This document shows positions 1 through 7,508 of a DNA stretch of 26,161 nt, one piece after another (within the stretch, counting starts at the first letter, position 1; each line of letters opens with the position of its first letter). The translations under genes and the position numbers were made by a program. The DNA is from a virus, in the IMG/VR virus record IMGVR_UViG_3300030107_000419, positions 1 through 26,161 of that record. One strand, given 5' to 3'. Under the pieces are notes generated by a model. The model was given only the letters and a program-made list of their open reading frames with translations. It searched no databases and was not told the DNA's origin.

Positions 1-1083
1 GTAACAGCGAAGTTAGCTGATGGTAGTTCTTATTATCGTTTCAATCCCCCTTCACATTATGTGAATGAGGGGGTTGTACAACGATGTAGTTTAGGTACAA
101 ATAAGGCAGAAGCATATAAGAAAGGTGCTGAATTAAATGCGTTATTAAATGTATACGAAAAAGAACAAAAATTAAGACCTAATGCAACTAATAATAATAC
201 TTTGAATGGGTTAGTAAATGATTATTATTTATCGTATGAATTCAATGACTTACGTGATGAAACTAAAGCTCAATATAAATACTTTTTAGGTGTGTTACTT
301 GATACTGTGGTTAAGGGTAGGTCTTTAAGGTTACATAAGTACAATTCTATCACTACAGGTATAGCTAGAACAGCCTATGAAATGTGGTGTAAACGTGGCA
401 TTTATATGGCAAACCATGTGATGTCTTGTGCAAGAGTTGTGTATTCACATGGTATTAATATGGATTATTGTTCAGCAAATCCGTTTAGTAATGTAAAAAA
501 ACATGCTACACAATCTAGAAAAGTTGTCTGGACAAGGGAAGATGTGTGTAAGTTTCTTGATGTTGCTTATAGTGATTTTAAAATGAGAAATATAGGGTTA
601 ATTGCGCAAATGTCATACGAATGGTGTCAAAGAGTTGGTGATATGCGTTTATTGCAATGGTCAAGTCTTGATTTACCTAGACAAAGAGTTAATATAGAAC
701 AGTCTAAACGACGAGCGAAAGTATTCTTACCTATCGAAGGTGATTTATGTGAGATGTTAAGAGAACAAGAGAATGATTTTGGCTTTCAAGAGTGGGTAGT
801 ACCCAAACCTAAGCCTATACGAGGTTCTTATAACCCTTATAGCTTATATGATTTGCCTAGACAGGCACGTAGAGTAATGATACAAGCAGGATTATCACAA
901 GATTTAAGATTATCGGACCTGAGAAGAACAGGAACGATGGAAATGGTGGATGCAGGGGTAAGTATGGGACAAATTATGTCTGTAACTGGTCATGTTAATC
1001 CACAAAGTGTGAAACCATACTTAAAAAATACATTTGCTAGTGCAAATAATGCATTAAAATTAAGGAAGGAGAATTCCCAATGA
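1..1083 (+). CDS. int: Tyrosine recombinase / phage integrase (5' end cut by the window edge)
   Basis: Site-specific recombinase that would integrate and excise the phage genome. The frame is open from base 1, so the true start lies outside the window; the GTG at 61 is only the first start-like codon inside a longer gene. Numbered from codon 61, the C-terminal catalytic domain shows Arg191 in a QRVGDM box, a beta-strand lysine at 216 or 220, box II SDLRR with Arg288, TGH with His311, and the nucleophile Tyr320 nine residues later. The usual first histidine of the HxxR box is serine (Ser285), a substitution some integrases tolerate. Residues 45-150 look like the helical core-binding domain. 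The gene overlaps the next one by 4 bases (ATGA). An integrase implies the capacity for lysogeny, but no repressor or attachment site is visible here. The family assignment is firm; activity is not shown. Confidence 0.93.
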   Translation, partial: VTAKLADGSSYYRFNPPSHYVNEGVVQRCSLGTNKAEAYKKGAELNALLNVYEKEQKLRPNATNNNTLNGLVNDYYLSYEFNDLRDETKAQYKYFLGVLLDTVVKGRSLRLHKYNSITTGIARTAYEMWCKRGIYMANHVMSCARVVYSHGINMDYCSANPFSNVKKHATQSRKVVWTREDVCKFLDVAYSDFKMRNIGLIAQMSYEWCQRVGDMRLLQWSSLDLPRQRVNIEQSKRRAKVFLPIEGDLCEMLREQENDFGFQEWVVPKPKPIRGSYNPYSLYDLPRQARRVMIQAGLSQDLRLSDLRRTGTMEMVDAGVSMGQIMSVTGHVNPQSVKPYLKNTFASANNALKLRKENSQ

Positions 1084-1349
1084 GTATTTATATTAGTGAA
1101 ATTTTAAATGACCAAAAAACTGTAACTTGTGGTGTTTGTAATACAGTATTTAATACTGATGAGATTACTTTAGATGATTACCATTTCGCTTGGGATAATG
1201 TAGTGGAAACTGACTGTTGTAACGATTGTTTTTTTAGTGTTTTAGTAGAGAGTGAAAAAGATTTAGAAGAAAAATATATAGTAGACGAAGATTTTGACTT
1301 GACAGATGATGATTTATCGTGTATAAGACATTCAACTGTCCGAGGGTAA
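1080..1349 (+). CDS. Small cysteine-rich, probably zinc-binding protein
   Basis: An 89-residue acidic protein of unknown role. Two cysteine clusters are visible, CxxC at 17-20 and CCxxC at 46-50, arranged as a treble-clef or zinc-ribbon-like site. The C-terminal half is strongly acidic. The start at 1080 follows a strong AAGGAGA ribosome binding site and overlaps the integrase stop by 4 bases, so translation is probably coupled to int. Its 3' end also contains the first of the strong promoter-like sequences (1299-1327). It could be a small transcription factor or an anti-host protein, but nothing in the sequence decides this. Confidence 0.75.
   Translation: MSIYISEILNDQKTVTCGVCNTVFNTDEITLDDYHFAWDNVVETDCCNDCFFSVLVESEKDLEEKYIVDEDFDLTDDDLSCIRHSTVRG
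1299..1327 (+). promoter_or_regulatory. Sigma-70-like promoter, TTGACA-17-TATAAG
   Basis: A perfect -35 hexamer at 1299-1304, a 17-base spacer and TATAAG at 1322-1327 (5 of 6 matches) lie in the 3' end of the 89-residue gene. The expected start of transcription is near 1334, about 40 bases before the ATG at 1375 and its AGGAGA ribosome binding site. It would drive the PP-loop/primase/helicase genes independently of int. Confidence 0.55.
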
Positions 1350-1374
1350 AGTATATTAATATAGGAGATATATT

Positions 1375-2160
1375 ATGATAATAGCTTGGTGGAGTGCAGG
1401 AGTTACAAGTGCTGTAGCAACTAAATTAGCTATAGATAAATATGGCAAAGAAAACATATTACCTGTTTATTTTCATATTGATTCAGCACACAAGGATAAT
1501 AATAGATTTAAAGAACAGTGTGAAGATTGGTATGGAAGAGAAATAGTAGTAGAAAAATCACCTAAGTATAATGACCAGTTCGATGTAATAAGAAAGACTA
1601 AGTATGTAAATGGTCCAAGTGGTGCTAGATGTACTCTTGAACTCAAAAAGAAAGTTAGAATGAATATAGAAAAAAGACTAGACTATAGTGGTCAAATCTT
1701 TGGCTTTGAGTATTCTAAAAAAGAAATAAATAGAGCTATTAGATTTCGTGAGCAATATCCTACAGCGAAACCTATGTTTCCTTTAATAGAAAATAAGATG
1801 ACAAAACCTGAATGTTTATACTACTTAGAGAAACAAGGTATAGATAGACCTTTGATGTATACTCTTGGGTATACAAACAATAATTGTATTGGTTGTGTTA
1901 AGGGTGGTAAAGGTTATTGGAATAAAATTAGAGTAGACTTTCCTGATTATTTCAATGAAATGGTAAAAGCTGAAAGATATGTGGGTAATTCTTGTATAAG
2001 ACATACTTTTTTAGATGAACTAGACCCTGATGCAGGCAGACATACACCTATGGTAATGCCCGATTGTGGTAATTTTTGTGATATAGAGTTTACTAATATA
2101 ACACATCCTAGTGTAGATAAAATATATAAAAATCCAAGCAAAATGATGGAGATTACATGA
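1375..2160 (+). CDS. PP-loop / PAPS-reductase-like protein
   Basis: 261 residues, a member of the adenine nucleotide alpha-hydrolase (PP-loop) fold related to PAPS reductase and DndC-like proteins. The N-terminal loop reads S7-A-G-V-T-S12, a variant of the canonical SGGxDS ATP-binding loop. An RCTLELKK segment around Cys86 resembles the CT-xx-K signature of that superfamily. Four further cysteines, Cys171/Cys174 in CIGCVKGG and Cys231/Cys235 in CGNFC, could bind zinc or an iron-sulfur cluster. The ATG at 1375 has a good AGGAGA site and follows a strong promoter-like sequence; the 3' end overlaps the primase by 4 bases (ATGA). Such proteins are frequent in marine phages, but their reaction is not settled. 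Candidate roles are sulfur transfer to RNA or DNA, or a nucleotide-modifying step; true PAPS reduction is less likely. Confidence 0.8.
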   Translation: MIIAWWSAGVTSAVATKLAIDKYGKENILPVYFHIDSAHKDNNRFKEQCEDWYGREIVVEKSPKYNDQFDVIRKTKYVNGPSGARCTLELKKKVRMNIEKRLDYSGQIFGFEYSKKEINRAIRFREQYPTAKPMFPLIENKMTKPECLYYLEKQGIDRPLMYTLGYTNNNCIGCVKGGKGYWNKIRVDFPDYFNEMVKAERYVGNSCIRHTFLDELDPDAGRHTPMVMPDCGNFCDIEFTNITHPSVDKIYKNPSKMMEIT

Positions 2161-2837
2161 ATTTGTATGAATATGTACGTGATTTAGACGTAGGTATAGA
2201 TGAGACTAAGCGTTTAAACTGTCCAGTTTGTAATGGTATAAAAACTTTTACTGTTACAAATAGTATGGGAACACGATTATGGAATTGCTATAAGGCTTCT
2301 TGTGATGTTAAAGGTAAAGCTAGAGTCCATATGTCTATGGAAGATATGAGAAAGATAATAGATTCTAGAAATGGGGCTAGTCAAAGGCAAGAAGTATTTG
2401 AGTTACCTGAGTATATAGTAAAACAATCGGATTTTACCATGCATGACGTAAAAGAAGATAGGATTGTATATTTAATATACGATAAAAAAGATGTACTGGT
2501 AGATGCTGTAGGTAAGTCTATGAATAAATCTAAATTACCTAAATGGAAACGCTATGGAAAAAGTAAAGTACCTTATTTTATAGCCATAGATGACGACGGT
2601 ACTATCATCACTAATCCAAACGATGTACCTGCTGTATGCGTTGTTGTTGAAGATTGTGTGAGTGCTTTATCTTGTGCTAAACATGGCATTCCATCTGTCG
2701 CTTTACGTAAAGCTGTAGCCATGTCAAAAGAATTACGTGGTTGGGTTGACAATGTTAAATTATTAAGTATAATAGATGACTTAAAGTATGAAAATGAAAC
2801 TGACATAAACAATTTAAAGGAGATAGCATGGAGTTAG
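2157..2837 (+). CDS. DNA primase with zinc-binding and TOPRIM-like domains
   Basis: 226 residues. The N-terminal zinc site is Cys22, Cys25, Cys44 and Cys49, equivalent to the template-recognition finger of T7 gp4. A TOPRIM-like region follows, with the catalytic-type glutamate in VVVEDCVSAL (Glu165) and an acidic IIDD pair at 207-208. The strict DxD of TOPRIM domains is not obvious, so the metal site may be altered. It would make RNA primers for lagging-strand synthesis with the helicase encoded immediately downstream. In T7 the two activities are fused; here they are separate genes overlapping by 10 bases, which suggests translational coupling and a physical complex. A consensus promoter-like sequence lies inside the 3' end (2746-2773). 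Confidence 0.85.
   Translation: MNLYEYVRDLDVGIDETKRLNCPVCNGIKTFTVTNSMGTRLWNCYKASCDVKGKARVHMSMEDMRKIIDSRNGASQRQEVFELPEYIVKQSDFTMHDVKEDRIVYLIYDKKDVLVDAVGKSMNKSKLPKWKRYGKSKVPYFIAIDDDGTIITNPNDVPAVCVVVEDCVSALSCAKHGIPSVALRKAVAMSKELRGWVDNVKLLSIIDDLKYENETDINNLKEIAWS
2746..2773 (+). promoter_or_regulatory. Sigma-70-like promoter, TTGACA-16-TATAAT
   Basis: Both hexamers match the consensus exactly: TTGACA at 2746-2751 and TATAAT at 2768-2773, separated by 16 bases. Transcription would start near 2780, about 48 bases before the helicase ATG at 2828. It sits inside primase coding sequence, so it could be chance in AT-rich DNA, but two further copies in the same gene-end position argue otherwise. Confidence 0.55.
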
Positions 2838-4051
2838 CGTTAATAAGAAGTCTTATGGATAAAGATTTCTATGATGACCATCGTGGTGCAAAATGCCCTG
2901 ATAGGTTATTTAGTAAAGATGTTCGTAAAATTAAATTAATTATAGATAGTGCAATTAGTAGATATGAAAGAAGTGTTACCCCTGATGAGATTGAAGCACT
3001 ATTTCTTTCTAGTAATCCTACATTGACTACAGCCCAAAAGAATAGTTATATTAGCTTATTTAAACAGATTAAAAAAGAAGAAACGATGGGCAGTGATGTA
3101 GCACAAGAAGTCTTGTCTAAATTATTTCAACAAGTAATTGGAGAAGATATTGCCAATATAGGTTTTGATTATGTAAATGGAACTAAGAATAGCTTAGAAC
3201 CATTACGTAATATACTTGAGCAGTATGGTGATGATTTCACCCCTAACCTCAATATAGAATGGGAAGATATATCCATTGAAACACTCTTGTCTAAAAACGA
3301 CATGGAAGCTAGATGGAAGTTTAATATCCCTATTTTATCTAGACGAATAGAAGGAGTCAACGCAGGACATCTTATTGAGGTAGGTGCAAGACCTAACACA
3401 GGTAAGACTTCTTTTCATGCTAGTATGATTGCAGGAATAAACGGTTTTGCCAGACAAGGAGCAAAGTGTGTTATTCTTTGTAATGAAGAAGCTGCCCATA
3501 GGGTTGGTGCTAGATATTTAACATCAGCATCAGGTATGTCTGTAGGAGAAATTAAAGTTAATATGATTAAAGCTAGAGACTTATACAGTCCTGTAAGCGA
3601 TAATATTAAAATTAAGGATGCTACTTCAAGAGATATGTCTTGGGTAGAGAGTGTATGTAAAACATATCGACCTGATATACTTGTTCTAGATATGGGAGAT
3701 AAGTTTGCTAAGATGGGAGGATTCGCTAGAGCAGATGAAGCCTTGAAAGTAAATGCAATTCATGCTAGACAGATAGCTAAAGAATATCAGTGTGCTGTGT
3801 TTTATATGTCACAGCTAAGTGCTGAAGCTGAAGGTAAGATTATACTTAATCAAAGTATGATGGAAGGTAGTCGTACAGGTAAGGCTGCTGAAGCAGATTT
3901 AATGTTATTAATATCAAAGAATCCTATGAAAGGAGAGTTTGAAGAAGAGGATTTACAAAGACACTTAAATGTGGTAAAGAATAAATTAACTGGTTGGCAT
4001 GGTATTGTGTCATGCGAACTCAATTATGAAGTAGGAAGATATGAGGAGTAA
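2828..4051 (+). CDS. Replicative DNA helicase, DnaB / T7 gp4 helicase type
   Basis: 407 residues. Residues 1-110 form a helical region like the DnaB N-terminal domain. The RecA-type motor follows, with Walker A in GARPNTGKTS (Lys193, Thr194) and Walker B in ILVLDMGD (Asp288). Further on, the MSQLSAEAEG segment resembles the glutamine-containing motif H3 of this family, and RTGKAAEADLMLL is typical of the C-terminal part. It unwinds the fork as a ring hexamer, working with the adjacent primase and the family A polymerase. The ATG at 2828 has an AAAGGAGAT ribosome binding site within the end of the primase gene. Length and motif order are those of stand-alone phage DnaB-like helicases. Confidence 0.93.
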   Translation: MELALIRSLMDKDFYDDHRGAKCPDRLFSKDVRKIKLIIDSAISRYERSVTPDEIEALFLSSNPTLTTAQKNSYISLFKQIKKEETMGSDVAQEVLSKLFQQVIGEDIANIGFDYVNGTKNSLEPLRNILEQYGDDFTPNLNIEWEDISIETLLSKNDMEARWKFNIPILSRRIEGVNAGHLIEVGARPNTGKTSFHASMIAGINGFARQGAKCVILCNEEAAHRVGARYLTSASGMSVGEIKVNMIKARDLYSPVSDNIKIKDATSRDMSWVESVCKTYRPDILVLDMGDKFAKMGGFARADEALKVNAIHARQIAKEYQCAVFYMSQLSAEAEGKIILNQSMMEGSRTGKAAEADLMLLISKNPMKGEFEEEDLQRHLNVVKNKLTGWHGIVSCELNYEVGRYEE

Positions 4052-4053
4052 AA

Positions 4054-4512
4054 ATGAAAATGAAGTATATGAAAAAAGAGGACTCAGAAAAGTTAAATTT
4101 ACCTCTTAAATGTAATGATATAAGAAAAGATGGCTATGTATTTAAATACTATTATACAAGAGGTGATAAGATATATGAACTGTGGAACTCACCTAAAGCT
4201 ATGGCTAAAATAGCAATTCATAAAAGTATACAGAAAAAAGAACATACTAAAAAAACTAAAAAGTATATTAAGCGAGTAAAATTATATTTAGGGTGCGCTA
4301 GTTGTGGATATAAAAAATCTAGTGATGCTTTACATTTTGACCATCTTAATATACATAATAAAACTAAAGATATAAGTAGAATGAGTCCTTATAGTTTTGA
4401 AGCTTTAAAAAATGAAATGAGAAAATGCAGAGTTCTTTGTGCAAATTGTCATGCTGAACATACGCAAGTTCAAAGAGAGAAAGGTTTATTTAATAATGAA
4501 ATTAGTTCTTGA
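4054..4512 (+). CDS. HNH endonuclease (possible homing type)
   Basis: 152 residues, basic N-terminal half. The HNH fold is recognisable in the second half: a zinc pair CxxC at 81-84, the catalytic-type FDH (Asp96, His97), and CANCHAEH at 129-136 carrying the second zinc pair (Cys129, Cys132) and the final histidines. The ATG at 4054 follows GAGGAG; a second ATG lies two codons on. The gene runs 17 bases into the polymerase gene. Free-standing HNH genes are common next to phage DNA polymerase genes and often act as intronless homing enzymes; whether this one does is inference. See the G+C-rich island inside polA at about 6000-6130. Confidence 0.88.
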   Translation: MKMKYMKKEDSEKLNLPLKCNDIRKDGYVFKYYYTRGDKIYELWNSPKAMAKIAIHKSIQKKEHTKKTKKYIKRVKLYLGCASCGYKKSSDALHFDHLNIHNKTKDISRMSPYSFEALKNEMRKCRVLCANCHAEHTQVQREKGLFNNEISS

Positions 4513-6538
4513 TGTAGAAAATACTGTTACTAATCGTGATGGTAAGATGCACTTAGACCCATTTGAGCCTACTAATACGTTAGTAATGGTTGGAATGCTT
4601 ACGGATGATAATGAAGAAACTCATGTAGTATTTGACCATGCAGAAAAAACTAGCACTGTAAATGGTACTAATTTAGTACAGGATACATTAGATAAAACAA
4701 CTCTATTAATAGGACACAATATAGCCTATGATTTAGTATGGTTGTGGGAATCAGGGTTCAAGTATACTGGTAAAGTTTTTGATACTATGCTAGGTGAGTA
4801 TGTATTACAACGTGGTATTAAAGAACCCCTCTCATTAGAAGCTTGTGCTGAGAGATACGAATTAGATACACAGAAGCAGGATACTTTGAAAGAATACTTT
4901 AAACAGGGTTACTCTGTTAGAGATATACCTTTTGATGAGCTATCTAAATATTTATCCTGTGATTTACAAGCTACAAAACAATTATATGATAAGATTTGTA
5001 GTAGACTTGTAGAGACAGATGCTATACCATTAATAGATACAATTAGTTTAACTAATGAATTATGTCCAGTTATTGCTAAGATATATCAACGAGGTTTTGC
5101 TATTAACATGGATGCTCTAGATAAAGTACAAGCTGAATTTGAACAAGAGAAAATGACATTAAAACATAGCCTATCTATTATAATTGGTGATTTAATGGGA
5201 GACACACCTATTAATTTAAATAGTCCTGAGCAATTATCTACTGTTATTTATAGCAGAAAACCTCTTGATAAGTCTACTTGGGTAGATAATTTTACACCCT
5301 ATATGTCAATAACAGATTTTAAAAAGGCTGTATCTACTAATAGTATGGTTATATATAAAACTAAAGCTGAACAATGTAATAATTGTAAAGGTACAGGGTA
5401 CTATAGAAGAATTAAAAAAGATGGTAGTCCTTTTGCCAAACCTTCTAGATGCCGTTCTTGTGACACACAAGGTTATCATTTTATTCCTACTAACAAACAA
5501 GCTGGATTAAAATTTAATGCACCTAAATCTAAATGGGTAAGTGCTAATGGATTTAGTACATCTAAGACTAACTTAGAAGTATTAGAAAAAGCTGCTAAAG
5601 ATAAAGGATTAAAACAAGCAGAAGAATTCCTGTACAAAGTAAGAAGACTAAGTGCTGTAGATACTTATCTATCTTCATTTGTAGAGGGTATAAAAACCCA
5701 CAGAAAGCCTGATGGTAAGTTACATGTAAGATTATTACAGCATAGAACATCTACCGGTAGGCTAAGTGGAGCAGACCCTAATATGCAAAATATGCCTAGA
5801 GGGGGTACATTTCCTGTAAAAAAGGTATTCAAATCACAGTGGAATGATGGTAAGATATTGGAAGCTGATTTTGCTCAATTAGAATTTAGAGCTGCTGCTT
5901 TCCTATCACAAGATAAAATAGCTATGAAGGAGATTAAAGATGGTTTCGATGTTCACTCGTATACTGCTAAAATTATTTCAGATAATGGTCAGGCTACTTC
6001 CCGTCAAGAAGGTAAAGCACACACATTCGCCCCACTCTACGGAGCTACGGGGTTTGGGAGGACAACTGCTGAAGCAGCATATTATGAACAGTTCACGCAA
6101 AAGTACAAAGGCATCGCACTTTGGCATGCCAAATTGGCTAAAGAGGCTTTAAGTACAGGTAGAATAACAACACCTTCAGGTAGACAATTTGCTTTCCCTG
6201 ATATAGAAAGAAGAATGAATGGTGGTGTTTCTCACTTCACACAAATTAAGAATTACCCCGTGCAGTCATTTGCTACTGCAGATATTGTACCAGTTGCTTT
6301 ACTACATATTGAGAGCAGATTAAGTAATATGAAATCTTGTATTGTTAATACTGTCCACGATAGTATAGTAATTGATATACATCCCGAAGAAGAAAGTCAA
6401 GTTATTTTTATTATTGATTCTACAAATGAGGTACTTACAAGCCTTATTCAGAATAAATGGGGTATAACTTTTAATGTTCCTTTAACATTAGAAGCAAAAA
6501 TAGGTAAGAATTGGCTTGACACAGTTGATATTTTATGA
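4496..6538 (+). CDS. polA: DNA polymerase, family A, with 3'-5' exonuclease and DnaJ-type zinc-finger insert
   Basis: 680 residues from the ATG at 4496, chosen because LVLDVENT then forms exonuclease motif I; an upstream in-frame ATG at 4439 would add residues unlike any polymerase N-terminus. Proofreading residues are Asp6/Glu8, Asp79 (GHNIAYD) and Tyr152/Asp156. A zinc-finger insert, CNNCKGTGY to CRSC (Cys294, 297, 319, 322), sits between exonuclease and polymerase. Polymerase motif A is DFAQLE (Asp458, Glu463). Motif B has Arg503, Lys507, Phe511 and Tyr515-Gly516. Motif C is VHD (His621, Asp622). Phe511 occupies the E. coli Phe762 position. The enzyme replicates the phage genome. An insert of this kind is the reported signature of HMO-2011-type phages. 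Bases around 6000-6130 are notably G+C-richer than the rest. Confidence 0.96.
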   Translation: MKLVLDVENTVTNRDGKMHLDPFEPTNTLVMVGMLTDDNEETHVVFDHAEKTSTVNGTNLVQDTLDKTTLLIGHNIAYDLVWLWESGFKYTGKVFDTMLGEYVLQRGIKEPLSLEACAERYELDTQKQDTLKEYFKQGYSVRDIPFDELSKYLSCDLQATKQLYDKICSRLVETDAIPLIDTISLTNELCPVIAKIYQRGFAINMDALDKVQAEFEQEKMTLKHSLSIIIGDLMGDTPINLNSPEQLSTVIYSRKPLDKSTWVDNFTPYMSITDFKKAVSTNSMVIYKTKAEQCNNCKGTGYYRRIKKDGSPFAKPSRCRSCDTQGYHFIPTNKQAGLKFNAPKSKWVSANGFSTSKTNLEVLEKAAKDKGLKQAEEFLYKVRRLSAVDTYLSSFVEGIKTHRKPDGKLHVRLLQHRTSTGRLSGADPNMQNMPRGGTFPVKKVFKSQWNDGKILEADFAQLEFRAAAFLSQDKIAMKEIKDGFDVHSYTAKIISDNGQATSRQEGKAHTFAPLYGATGFGRTTAEAAYYEQFTQKYKGIALWHAKLAKEALSTGRITTPSGRQFAFPDIERRMNGGVSHFTQIKNYPVQSFATADIVPVALLHIESRLSNMKSCIVNTVHDSIVIDIHPEEESQVIFIIDSTNEVLTSLIQNKWGITFNVPLTLEAKIGKNWLDTVDIL

Positions 6539-6544
6539 TATAAC
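6516..6544 (+). promoter_or_regulatory. Sigma-70-like promoter, TTGACA-17-TATAAC
   Basis: TTGACA at 6516-6521, a 17-base spacer and TATAAC at 6539-6544 (5 of 6) straddle the polymerase stop codon. Transcription would begin near 6551, about 25 bases before the ATG at 6576, leaving room for its AAAAGGAGAT ribosome binding site. The -10 box lies outside coding sequence, which makes this the best supported of the three. Confidence 0.6.
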
Positions 6545-6575
6545 AAAGAAATTCAAATAAAAGGAGATACTATAT

Positions 6576-7508
6576 ATGAATGAAATTACAACTATTGATA
6601 CTAATAATTACGCAGTAATGGCAAAAGCTATGGGCTTTGCTAGCGAAAATAAAAAGTCTTCTGCAAAGACAGTTATACTTCCAAGATTTAGAATTTGGCA
6701 TCAGCCTATTATGGGACAAGCCAAAGTTAATGGTAAGACTGCTAATGTAGAAGTTGTTGAAGGTGGTTCTTATAGACTAGAGATACCTTCAAAAGATGAA
6801 GGTGGAGATTCTACTTTTATCTTTGCTAAGTCTGCAACCTTCAGAGTATTTGCACAAAGATTTATGTGGCGAAGATTTGTAGCTAATAAAAATCCTAAAC
6901 CTAATGAACCAAAAGGTTCGTTCCATAGAACTGTAATGGCAGATAGTTTATCTATAGATTTAAAAGATAATACTGGTGGTTTTAACTGTGGTAAACCCTC
7001 TGGTTACATTAAAGATTTTAAAGCACTTCCTCAAACTATGCAGGATTTACTTAGGCAAATAAGAAAAGTAAGAATTTTATTTGGTTATGCTACTTTAATA
7101 GACCCAGTTGATTCGAATGGTAAGCCTACTAATATTGATACACTTCCTGTTATATGGGAAATAGATAATAGAAATGCTGTTGCTCATTTAGGGGATATTA
7201 TATCTCAAATCGATAAGAAGCAAAGACTACCTATTCAGCATAATATTAGTTTAGCAACGGAGAAAAATGAACTTCCTAATGGTACTAGCTACTATACACC
7301 TAGTGCTAAAGTTGATTTAAAAACTTCAATAGATATTGTTGATTCTGACCAAAATGTATTTAAAGATTTTATGGAATACATTAAAAACTATAATGATTAT
7401 ATTAATAATCAATGGTCTGAGAAAGCAAGTGATGAGCCTGAAATATCTAAAGATGATATGAAGGTTGTTGAATCATTTGTTGATATTGATAATGCTGAGG
7501 TAGCATAA
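6576..7508 (+). CDS. Conserved-looking replication-region protein of unknown function, possible ssDNA-binding protein
   Basis: 310 residues, not recognised with confidence. The middle is rich in beta-type and aromatic/basic stretches (for example RFRIWHQP near residues 38-45 and FAQRFMWRRF near 92-101), and the last 35 residues are acidic and apparently disordered. A folded basic/aromatic core plus an acidic tail, encoded between the polymerase and a recombination-type nuclease, is what phage single-strand binding proteins such as T7 gp2.5 look like. However, no OB-fold signature could be verified by eye. It has its own strong promoter-like sequence and ribosome binding site, suggesting high expression, as expected for a stoichiometric DNA-binding protein. 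Its stop overlaps the next start by one base (TAATG). Confidence 0.6.
   Translation: MNEITTIDTNNYAVMAKAMGFASENKKSSAKTVILPRFRIWHQPIMGQAKVNGKTANVEVVEGGSYRLEIPSKDEGGDSTFIFAKSATFRVFAQRFMWRRFVANKNPKPNEPKGSFHRTVMADSLSIDLKDNTGGFNCGKPSGYIKDFKALPQTMQDLLRQIRKVRILFGYATLIDPVDSNGKPTNIDTLPVIWEIDNRNAVAHLGDIISQIDKKQRLPIQHNISLATEKNELPNGTSYYTPSAKVDLKTSIDIVDSDQNVFKDFMEYIKNYNDYINNQWSEKASDEPEISKDDMKVVESFVDIDNAEVA

Noticed and set aside
1375-2160. Naming the PP-loop protein as cysH sulfate-assimilation PAPS reductase
   Set aside because: The canonical loop and the C-terminal ECG-type motif are not seen, and no other sulfate-assimilation gene is present.
4439-4495. Upstream in-frame ATG extending the DNA polymerase by 19 residues
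   Set aside because: It lies deep in the HNH gene, lacks a ribosome binding site, and the extra residues (MQIVMLNIRKF...) are the HNH reading frame shifted; the ATG at 4496 places exonuclease motif I at the usual N-terminus.
5940-6152. 70-residue frame inside polA
   Set aside because: It is a +1 shadow created by the G+C-rich island over motif B, with no start signal.
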